Shown: positions 55,902-62,804 of the stretch, in pieces
Position numbering within the stretch: the first letter of the stretch is position 1
Layout: the number at the start of each line of letters is the position of its first letter
Source: Clostridia bacterium
Lineage (GTDB): Bacteria; Bacillota; Clostridia; Lachnospirales; Lachnospiraceae
DNA length: 64,000 bases
Assembly (NCBI GenBank): GCA_910575245.1
Contig: CAJTEN010000010.1
Location: 62,001 to 126,000, forward strand
Direction of reading: 5' to 3'
Made by a program: the position numbers and the translations under genes
The notes under the pieces: generated by a model
What the model was told of the DNA's origin: nothing
Databases searched by the model: none
The model's input: only the letters and a program-made list of their open reading frames with translations

Positions 55902-57313
55902 AATGCTTTCTCCTTTTCCTCATCGGCAAGCGCCGCTTTTATCATAATTGCGCATTCCACACGCTTTCTCTGCAACTCACAGCCAAGGTCATACGCGCCG
56001 TCTATACTGCCGCTGAAATGATAAGCATTGGCAGCGCATCCGCCGCTACAGTAAAATTTCGCGAAACAGTCCCTGCACTGCTCCTTCGCATAAACATTAC
56101 ATGCTTTAAAGGTGTCCCTGATATCCGTACGGACAATGCCTTCCTCCACATTCCCCATCAAAAACTCCTCCTGTCCCACAAACTGGTGACAGGGATAGAA
56201 ATCTCCCCAGGGCGTCACCGCCAGATATTCCGTACCCGACCCGCAGCCGGACAATCTCTTGGCAACACAGGGACCACCTTCTAAATCTATCATAAAATGG
56301 AAGAAATTAAAACCTTTTCCTTCTTTTTTTCTGCGGATATATTCCCGTGCCAGCTCATCGTACTCTTCAAAAATCGCCGGCACATCCTCCCAGCGAAGCG
56401 CATAGTCCTCTGTATCTGCCGCCACCACAGGCTCCACGGAGATCTGCTCAAATCCCTCGTCCGCCAGGTGTTTGACATCCTCGGCGAAATCCAGATTATT
56501 CCTTGTAAAAGTGCCTCTTACATAATAATTCATCTGGTTTCTGCTCTCCGCCACCTTCTTGTACTTTGGAACCACTTCATCATAGCTTCCCTGCCCGCCT
56601 CTGTGGGGCCGCATCAGATCATGGATCTGCCTGCGTCCGTCTATGCTCAGGACTACGTTCGCCATTTCCCTGTTGACGAACGCAAGTATCTCATCATTCA
56701 AAAGCACACCGTTGGTGGTCAGCGTAAAGCGGAATTTCTTATGACATGGCTCCTCCAGGCTCCTGCCGTAAGCTACCAGGTCTTTCACCACCTGCCAGTT
56801 TAACAACGGCTCTCCCCCGAAGAAATCCACTTCCAGATTCACCCGGTTCCCGGAACTGCGCACCAGAAAATCCAGTGCCTTCTTCCCTGTCTCATAACTC
56901 ATGAGAGCCCTTCTTCCATGGTATTCGCCTTCCTCTGCGAAACAATATCGACAGGCAAGATTACAATCATGGGCAATGTGCAGGCACAACGCCTTCACCA
57001 CCGTCTCACGGTTCCTGAATTCACCTATATACTTCTCGTAGATGTCATCTGTATACAGCATACCTGCTTCTTTTAATTCAAGAATTTCCTCGATTACTTC
57101 CCCCAGTTCTGCTGTTTCCGGCTCTTCGCCGCCTTCCCCGTTCATCCTGCCCGCAGCATAGGCAGTCAGTTCCTTTGCCGTCTTCATATTCTGGGCAAGG
57201 GCTTCCTCCACCACAGGTATCACACGATATGTCAGTTCATCCACAACATGTACACAACCGCTGTTGACATCCAGCACGATGTGATATCCGTTACTTACAT
57301 ATTGATGTATCAC
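55898..57313 (-). CDS. scfB: SCIFF peptide maturase (radical SAM, thioether forming)
   Basis: Links cysteines of the SCIFF peptide to alpha-carbons by thioether bonds. 471 residues: an N-terminal RiPP-recognition region (IHQYVSNGYHIVLDVNSG), the radical SAM motif CNLACRYC around residues 117-124, GGEPLLNW, and a SPASM domain with several cysteines (GCGSGTEYLAVTPWGDFYPC, CNVYAKEQCRDC, YCSGGC) for two more clusters. The GTG start (V-I-H-Q-Y) is seven bases after AGGAGA and matches the family N-terminus; an ATG nine codons earlier lies at the foot of a small hairpin. Confidence 0.95.
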   Translation of the reverse strand: MIHQYVSNGYHIVLDVNSGCVHVVDELTYRVIPVVEEALAQNMKTAKELTAYAAGRMNGEGGEEPETAELGEVIEEILELKEAGMLYTDDIYEKYIGEFRNRETVVKALCLHIAHDCNLACRYCFAEEGEYHGRRALMSYETGKKALDFLVRSSGNRVNLEVDFFGGEPLLNWQVVKDLVAYGRSLEEPCHKKFRFTLTTNGVLLNDEILAFVNREMANVVLSIDGRRQIHDLMRPHRGGQGSYDEVVPKYKKVAESRNQMNYYVRGTFTRNNLDFAEDVKHLADEGFEQISVEPVVAADTEDYALRWEDVPAIFEEYDELAREYIRRKKEGKGFNFFHFMIDLEGGPCVAKRLSGCGSGTEYLAVTPWGDFYPCHQFVGQEEFLMGNVEEGIVRTDIRDTFKACNVYAKEQCRDCFAKFYCSGGCAANAYHFSGSIDGAYDLGCELQRKRVECAIMIKAALADEEKEKAL

Positions 57314-57344
57314 TTCAACTTCTCCTACCCGATCTTCCATGCTT

Positions 57345-57361
57345 CCGGTTCACAGAACCGG
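57345..57361. promoter_or_regulatory. Intercistronic hairpin between scfA and scfB
   Basis: CCGGTTC, ACA, GAACCGG: a perfect 7-bp stem with a 3-base loop, no T-run. It lies between the precursor and maturase genes. Confidence 0.5.
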
Positions 57362-57445
57362 AGACATTACATCACTACGCATAATAAGCAGCGACACATA
57401 ATCGCTGCTTACATACCCTGTCTTCCTGAAATAAAATCCAACCGA

Positions 57446-57589
57446 TTATCTTGCTTTCTCACAACTCTGATTTCCTACTGTGCAAGATGTCTTGCAGGCT
57501 GACTGGCAGGATGTCTGACACTCGCCGCAGCCGCCCTTCTTCATGGACTCTTTTAAATCTCTTGTGGTTAAAGTCTTAATATGTTTCAT
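57446..57589 (-). CDS. scfA: SCIFF six-cysteine ribosomal peptide precursor
   Basis: 47 residues. The leader MKHIKTLTTRDLKESMKKGG ends before a core with six cysteines (GGC, GEC, TSC, SAC, TSC, QSC). This matches the 'six cysteines in forty-five' peptide conserved in Clostridia. ScfB forms its thioethers. Final function is unknown; a signalling or housekeeping role has been suggested from its conservation. Strong AAGGAGG nine bases before the ATG. Too short for many gene callers. Confidence 0.93.
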   Translation of the reverse strand: MKHIKTLTTRDLKESMKKGGCGECQTSCQSACKTSCTVGNQSCEKAR

Positions 57590-57645
57590 CTGTCATTTCC
57601 TCCTTATGTTCCATCCCGATGAGGATTCTTCCCATAACTTTATGT

Positions 57646-57674
57646 AGTATATCACAGTTTCTATCGATAGAAAA
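57646..57674 (-). promoter_or_regulatory. scfA promoter with palindromic operator
   Basis: TATACT with an upstream TG lies 57 bases before the scfA start; the -35 (TTTTCT at 17 bases) is weak. TTTCTATCGATAGAAA, a perfect 16-bp palindrome at 57658-57673, covers the -35 and most of the spacer, so a dimeric repressor is likely (inference). Confidence 0.6.
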
Positions 57675-57699
57675 GTATTTTTAAAAAAATTTTTTACGT

Positions 57700-58074
57700 C
57701 TAGCTGATCATCCCGCCAAGCATGCCGCTGCCTGCACACAGAAAGAACACCGTCAGCATATTTCCCGCCACATCCTGAGGTCCTCTGTTGACGATCAGAG
57801 ACACGATCACCAATATTACATAATAGGCCGTTCCCATCGCCAGCCCCCACAAATATTTCCGCCTGCCGGCCCGTTTGCCCGACAATACTCCTGTCAGAAA
57901 TGTAACCGCAATATAAATGCCGATAATGCACAGAGATACTGCCTTCTCGGGCAGTCCGAACCTGTACAGCATAAAAGCCAGCAGAAGCAGCAGCCCTGCC
58001 GTCAGGATATAAGCCGCCAGCATGCACTTTGTCACAAAGATCGCTTTTTGTGTGTAAACTTCCTTCTTCCCCAT
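57700..58074 (-). CDS. TIGR04086 family membrane protein
   Basis: 124 residues with four membrane helices (from about 15, 48, 75 and 105) and short basic loops (GKRAGRRKYLWGLAMG). TIGR04086 proteins are found next to SCIFF genes in Clostridia, and this one is encoded directly upstream of scfA on the same strand. Function unknown; export or membrane sensing of the mature peptide is possible. Confidence 0.85.
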   Translation of the reverse strand: MGKKEVYTQKAIFVTKCMLAAYILTAGLLLLLAFMLYRFGLPEKAVSLCIIGIYIAVTFLTGVLSGKRAGRRKYLWGLAMGTAYYVILVIVSLIVNRGPQDVAGNMLTVFFLCAGSGMLGGMIS

Positions 58075-58117
58075 ATTCCCTCCATTACTTACGCAGATTC
58101 TTTCACCGGCTGATGAT

Positions 58118-58253
58118 GTTACCGTTCATAGATCAACCATCTACCAGTTCAGAGGAAAGTTAATATCTGGAGGAGCCTCTTGAGCGAAAGTGCGGCGACG
58201 AAGATATTGACTTCCCTCTGAGTGTCCGGTTTCGATAGCGTATGAACAGTAAC
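58118..58253. repeat. 136-bp nested inverted-repeat element
   Basis: The outer arms are GTTACCGTTCATA and TATGAACAGTAAC (one mismatch). Inside, CAGAGGAAAGTTAATATCT at 58150 pairs with AGATATTGACTTCCCTCTG at 58202 with two imperfect pairs, one a potential G-U on each strand. No coding. The 338-base gap holds this element and the promoter of the next gene. Confidence 0.6.
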
Positions 58254-58291
58254 CTGATGATATTAATATATATTCCGGACCGTGGAAAAAC

Positions 58292-58320
58292 TTGACACAA
58301 TATTATCTTTCATGTAAACT
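58292..58320 (+). promoter_or_regulatory. Promoter of the CNNM/HlyC-type gene
   Basis: TTGACA, a 17-base spacer and TAAACT on the plus strand. The predicted leader is about 85 bases. Confidence 0.75.
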
Positions 58321-58412
58321 GCTATCAAGCAATGCATTGTCCGTCCGCGGACTGCCTGGTCACGGGGCTCCTTGCCACTGACTAATACATATTATAAGGA
58401 GTGAACATTTCA

Positions 58413-59705
58413 TTGGATACCACAGGTGTCATACAAATCGTATCATTACTGATTCTGGTGCTGTTATCAGCATTTTTTTCTTCTGCCGAGACATCCTTCT
58501 CGACAGTCAACCGGGTACGTCTCCGTACACTAGCCAGCGAAGACAATAAAGGGGCGGTAAGAGTCCTTGCAATATTGGATCAATACGGCAAGATGCTCAG
58601 TGCGGTCCTGATCGGCAATAACATTGTCAATCTGTCGGCTTCTTCTGTCGCCACCACCTTTGCCATCAGGATGTGGGGAAGCCACGCCGTCGGCATCATG
58701 ACCGGCGCACTTACTTTCACTATATTAATGTTCGGCGAGATCGTTCCCAAGACCTGGGCCATGCAGAATGCCGAGCAGATCACCCTTCTCTACAGCGGCA
58801 TCATACGCACGCTGATGACGGTTCTGACGCCTGTCATCTTCGTAATAGACCGGATCTCCAACTGGATCCTGCGTCTGCTGCATATCAGTTCTGACGGCAA
58901 CAACTTCAGCATCACCGAAAAGGAACTGAAGACCTATGTAGATGTAAGCCACGAAGGCGGCGTCATCGAATCTGAAGAGAGGGAACTGATCTACAACGTA
59001 TTCGATTTCGGCGATACGGTTGCCAAGGACATCATGATCCCCAGGATTCAGATGACCACCGTACCTATTGATACCACTTACCAGGAATTATTATCTACTT
59101 TTCAGGCCTCCATGTTTACCAGGATTCCTGTCTATGAAGGCGACCCTGACCACATCGTGGGCGTTGTCAATATCAAAGATTTTATATTGGTAAAAGATAC
59201 TGAGAAATTTCAGATTAAGAAGATACTGCGTGAAGCTTATTATACTTATGAATATAAGAGTGTATCTGACCTGCTGATGGAGATCCGCGAGAAATCTCTC
59301 AGCATCGCTTTCGTTCTGAGCGAATACGGCACCACAGTGGGCATGATCACCATGGAAGATATGATTGAAGAACTGGTCGGGGAGATCCGTGATGAATATG
59401 ACGCGGACGAGGAAGAACTGATCAAACAGCTGGCCGATGACCAGTATCTGGTAGAGGGCAGCATGAAAATCCATGATATCAACGATGCCCTCAATATCGA
59501 ACTGGACTCTGAGGATTATGACTCTGTCGGCGGCCTGATTATCGAGAAACTGGAGCGGCTGCCTCTGAATCAGGAAACCATTGTCTTAGATAACGGCATC
59601 ACCTTGCGTGCAGACGGCGTAGAAGATAACCGCATCCTGAAAGTGCTGATTACTCTGCCTGCTTCAAATGTCGAAGATAAGGAAGAAGTTCCTGAGGAGT
59701 CCTGA
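58413..59705 (+). CDS. CNNM/HlyC/CorC-type transporter with CBS domains
   Basis: 430 residues: a DUF21/CNNM membrane domain (about 1-190, with FFSSAETSFS and NNIVNLSASS), a linker helix (EESERELIYNVFDFGD), two CBS domains (about 200-330) and a C-terminal CorC_HlyC domain. Such proteins transport or regulate Mg2+/Co2+ in some species; older annotations say hemolysin. The TTG start (M-D-T-T-G) follows AAGGAG by 11 bases; a GTG four codons earlier abuts the ribosome site. Its 3' end overlaps the convergent HAD gene by 56 bases. Confidence 0.9.
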   Translation: MDTTGVIQIVSLLILVLLSAFFSSAETSFSTVNRVRLRTLASEDNKGAVRVLAILDQYGKMLSAVLIGNNIVNLSASSVATTFAIRMWGSHAVGIMTGALTFTILMFGEIVPKTWAMQNAEQITLLYSGIIRTLMTVLTPVIFVIDRISNWILRLLHISSDGNNFSITEKELKTYVDVSHEGGVIESEERELIYNVFDFGDTVAKDIMIPRIQMTTVPIDTTYQELLSTFQASMFTRIPVYEGDPDHIVGVVNIKDFILVKDTEKFQIKKILREAYYTYEYKSVSDLLMEIREKSLSIAFVLSEYGTTVGMITMEDMIEELVGEIRDEYDADEEELIKQLADDQYLVEGSMKIHDINDALNIELDSEDYDSVGGLIIEKLERLPLNQETIVLDNGITLRADGVEDNRILKVLITLPASNVEDKEEVPEES

Positions 59706-60318
59706 TCATATTGCCGGAAGCAGCGCCTGCCGCACACAACTCTTCCTCTGTCCGAAATCCCCACATAACACTGACACAGGGCATCGGTACATTCGCTGCT
59801 GTCTGCAGGTCCACCTCGGAATCTCCTACATAGACAGCATGAAGTGCATCTGATGACAACTCGGCCAGCGCCTGAAGAACCATATCAGGCGCCGGCTTTT
59901 TCTCTGCCCCTGGGTGCTCTCCTATGGCCGCCTGTACGTATGCCCCGAAGTATTTCCCGAAGAGCTGCTTCACGGCTCCATCCGGTTTATTGGACACGAT
60001 TGCCATACGATAGCCCGCCTGCCTCAATTCAGCCAGCATATCGATAACGCCTTCATAGGGCCCGGTCTTATCCTCGCAATGCACCTGATAATGCTTCCTG
60101 AAAGCATCCAGGATCTCATCATAAGCAGAATTATCCCTGCCCTGCGGGACAGCACGCTCGATCAGCTTAGCGGCCCCGTTTCCCACATAGGTTCTGATCT
60201 CCTCTATCGTATGCACCGGCAAATGGTACTGCTCCATAGTATGATTGACGCTGTCTGTCAGGTCTTCCAACGTATTTAGTAAAGTACCGTCCAAGTCAAA
60301 AATGATTGTGTCCGTCAT
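59650..60318 (-). CDS. HAD-family phosphatase, phosphoglycolate phosphatase-like
   Basis: 222 residues. Motif I FDLDGTLLNT with nucleophile and acid aspartates, motif II VSNKP, the lysine of EKKPAPD and motif III GDSEVD. A helical cap domain fits Gph/PpaX-type enzymes, so phosphoglycolate, pyrophosphate or a sugar phosphate may be substrate. ATG after GGAGG. Convergent 3' overlap with the plus-strand neighbour. Confidence 0.88.
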   Translation of the reverse strand: MTDTIIFDLDGTLLNTLEDLTDSVNHTMEQYHLPVHTIEEIRTYVGNGAAKLIERAVPQGRDNSAYDEILDAFRKHYQVHCEDKTGPYEGVIDMLAELRQAGYRMAIVSNKPDGAVKQLFGKYFGAYVQAAIGEHPGAEKKPAPDMVLQALAELSSDALHAVYVGDSEVDLQTAANVPMPCVSVMWGFRTEEELCAAGAASGNMIRTPQELLPYLRHLKQAE

Positions 60319-60346
60319 GAACAACCTCCGTTTCGAAATCCTTATC

Positions 60347-61285
60347 TCACTCTGTGCGCCCGGCCAGTTCCATAACCGCCTCAATCTCCGCCCCGTTATC
60401 CGGAGCCGGTTCCACCAGTTCATGCCTGCCGTCAGGTGTCACCCTGCCAATATAATTCCCCTGCTCCGTCTTCTCAAACGTATAATAACGTACTTCCTGT
60501 ATATCCCGCAGCCATACTGCATAGATCCGATAGCACATACCCTTCTTCACCTTCTCGGAAGGCATATCCACCCTGGTCAGCTGCATCGTATCCGTAAGAT
60601 TCAGCGTCATCACCGAGAATTCCTCCGGTGATACCGCTACTGCATCCTTTTTTCCCTCCGGATATACTTCTCTGTAGAACCGTATGATAAAGTCTCCTTC
60701 TTCCTTCTGCAGACTCCGCAGCCCCTCTTCCTTCTGTTCGAACAGATATTTAGGCAGAAGATAAAATGCAACCCTGCCATGTACCAAATCCTGAAACTGC
60801 TTCTCCGTAACCTTGATGGTCTTCGTCTGCTGCGCCGCATTTCCGCGCTTCTGCGCCACTTCCAGGATCGGTTTAGGCAATACCACATTCTGCGTAAAAG
60901 GATTCAGCACGATTGCCTCCACCTTCTCCGGATTGCCCATAACCATCGCTACACAGGAGAAAAAAGGCATGGCAACCACCGCAGGGCTCCTCTTGTCACT
61001 GGGAATCTGTGCCATCGAAGTAAAGATCGGAAGTACCTGTCCTCCATCGTCCTTGCGCAGCAAGCAGGGCATAATCTTAGCATCCCTGGGAAGCTGTACC
61101 TGCCCGCCCGCCTGCATCTTCTTACGCGCCTCAGCATCCATTCCCTGTGGCACCAGCGTCGGAACCAAAACTACCGCCTTCTCCAGAAGCTCCATAACAC
61201 CGGCATATTTCTCCTTCTGCCTGTCCTTCACAAACTCTGCTGCCGCCGCTTCCAATTTCGTATTATCCAATTTATTCTCTGCCAT
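60347..61285 (-). CDS. SseB-like protein
   Basis: 312 residues, soluble. The N-terminal half resembles the SseB domain (AVVLVPTLVP..., KIMPCLLRKDDGGQVLPIFTSMAQIP, and VVAMPFFSCVAMVMGNPEKVEAIVLNPF). The C-terminal half has a second alpha/beta region rich in conserved YFYE-type residues of unknown role. SseB-type proteins may assist enzyme complexes; function here is unknown. Followed by the HAD gene at 28 bases, so co-transcription is likely. Confidence 0.75.
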   Translation of the reverse strand: MAENKLDNTKLEAAAAEFVKDRQKEKYAGVMELLEKAVVLVPTLVPQGMDAEARKKMQAGGQVQLPRDAKIMPCLLRKDDGGQVLPIFTSMAQIPSDKRSPAVVAMPFFSCVAMVMGNPEKVEAIVLNPFTQNVVLPKPILEVAQKRGNAAQQTKTIKVTEKQFQDLVHGRVAFYLLPKYLFEQKEEGLRSLQKEEGDFIIRFYREVYPEGKKDAVAVSPEEFSVMTLNLTDTMQLTRVDMPSEKVKKGMCYRIYAVWLRDIQEVRYYTFEKTEQGNYIGRVTPDGRHELVEPAPDNGAEIEAVMELAGRTE

Positions 61286-61410
61286 AACAATTCTCCATTC
61301 CTGTCATTTTACTCTAATCTTCATGATACCGCCCGGCATAATCTCAAATCTGTGCATACACTGATCTCCAACCACCTGCTTTGCAGATGCTCCCAACCAG
61401 TATAACAAAT

Positions 61411-62355
61411 TTACAGTATTCTGCCAATCCGGTCATCCGTTTTCTTCCTTTCCGGCAGCTGTGCTGACGTGATCGCCATCACCATCATCAGACATCCGAC
61501 CAGTTCCCTGAGGCTCATAGCCTGGCCAAGAAGCAGGAAACCAGCCGCTGCCGCCACCACAGACTCCAGACTTAAAATCAGGGATGCCACTGTGGGATTC
61601 ATGTCCTTCTGGCCCACAATCTGCAGGGTATAGGCAACCCCACAGGACATGATGCCGCCGTAACAGACTGGCAGCCATGCATCGCAGATGCTCTGCAGAT
61701 CAGGTCTCTCGAACAGGAAACTGCAAAACAGTGACAGAATTCCACATACCCAGAACTGGATACAGGACATTTTAATGCCGTCCACCCTCTGCGAAAAGTG
61801 ATCAATCACCAGAATATGCAGGGAAAAGATGAAAGCACAGATAAGCACAAGGGCGTCTCCCTTTTCCAGGCTGAAGCTGTCTGTCATACACAACAAATAC
61901 AACCCGGCAATCCCGAATACCACACCGATCCATACCTGCAGCCCGGCCTTTTTATGTACCAGAAGCCCCAGAATCGGCACGATCAGAATGTACATGGCTG
62001 TAATAAAACCCGCCTTGCCCACCGTTGTATACTGAATGCCAAACTGCTGGAAGTTACTGGCGGCAAACAGGATGAAACCGCAGCACAGACCTCCTGCAGC
62101 AAGCTCTTTGCCGCTCTTCTTGATATTCCTTCCTTCCACACTGCTTCCCTCTGCCGTATCCGGCTTTGCTGCCTGTATCTTATTAAGCAGCGCGATACAG
62201 GGCAGCAATACCATACCGCCCAATACGGACCGCACACCGTTGTAGGTAAAGGGTCCCAGATATTCCATGCCGGCGCTCTGCGCTACAAACGCCACACCCC
62301 AGATCACTGCCGTAAGAAATAATAGAAATGATTGTCTTAATGTATGTCCTGTCAT
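61411..62355 (-). CDS. EamA/DMT family transporter
   Basis: 314 residues with ten membrane helices in two EamA repeats (SFLLFLTAVIWGVAFVAQS and GDALVLICAFIFSLHILVIDHF). Drug/metabolite transporters of this kind export amino acids or other small molecules; the substrate cannot be assigned. The insert KPDTAEGSSVEGRNIKKSG between helices 2 and 3 is a cytoplasmic loop. Confidence 0.9.
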   Translation of the reverse strand: MTGHTLRQSFLLFLTAVIWGVAFVAQSAGMEYLGPFTYNGVRSVLGGMVLLPCIALLNKIQAAKPDTAEGSSVEGRNIKKSGKELAAGGLCCGFILFAASNFQQFGIQYTTVGKAGFITAMYILIVPILGLLVHKKAGLQVWIGVVFGIAGLYLLCMTDSFSLEKGDALVLICAFIFSLHILVIDHFSQRVDGIKMSCIQFWVCGILSLFCSFLFERPDLQSICDAWLPVCYGGIMSCGVAYTLQIVGQKDMNPTVASLILSLESVVAAAAGFLLLGQAMSLRELVGCLMMVMAITSAQLPERKKTDDRIGRIL

Positions 62356-62442
62356 CTTTATACCATACCTCTCTCAGTCTGCATACTTGTCAGCCGCAAG
62401 ACATAACCTTACATCTTTAGCCTGTCATCGTATACTGCCGTT

Positions 62443-62499
62443 CAAAAAAGTTACCTTGCAGGAACAGGAAGATCCTCCCTGGTTCTTTCAAGGTAACTT
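62443..62499 (-). terminator. Terminator of the hisS unit
   Basis: On the minus strand AAGTTACCTTG pairs with CAAGGTAACTT, with partial pairing in the 35-base loop, and then TTTTTTG. Confidence 0.75.
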
Positions 62500-62510
62500 C
62501 GTACATCTTT

Positions 62511-62753
62511 CTATTTGTTAAAAGACATATTTTTAAGCTGCTCGATCATATCCATGTCTTCTGCCGTAATCTTCAGATTGGAATCGAAATTCTCCCCCTC
62601 CGCAGTGGTCACCTTGATCTCGATGATACTTCCCTCTCTGATCCCGTTCTGCACCACCGCCGAAAGAAATTTCGGAAACTTAGGATGGTTTTTCTGAAAA
62701 CGGCTCCACAGATTCATCATCTGTAAGAGCGCCGCCGGATTCTGCAAATTCAT
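62511..62753 (-). CDS. Small conserved-looking protein downstream of hisS
   Basis: 80 residues: a helical start (NLQNPAALLQMMNLWSRFQKNHPKFPKFLSAV) and a beta-rich second half (IREGSIIEIKVTTAEG, SNLKITAEDMDMIEQL). No membrane segment. I recognise no family name. The ATG is nine bases after AGGAGA. It ends in a strong terminator and is in the hisS transcript. Confidence 0.7.
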   Translation of the reverse strand: MNLQNPAALLQMMNLWSRFQKNHPKFPKFLSAVVQNGIREGSIIEIKVTTAEGENFDSNLKITAEDMDMIEQLKNMSFNK

Positions 62754-62804
62754 ATAGCCTTCTCCTCTCCTTCTTTTATCATTGGGGTACTCCGCCATCA
62801 GACG

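Noticed and set aside
55898..57340. Generic anaerobic sulfatase-maturase for the radical SAM gene
   Set aside because: The adjacent six-cysteine precursor, the IHQY N-terminus and the SPASM pattern specify the SCIFF maturase.
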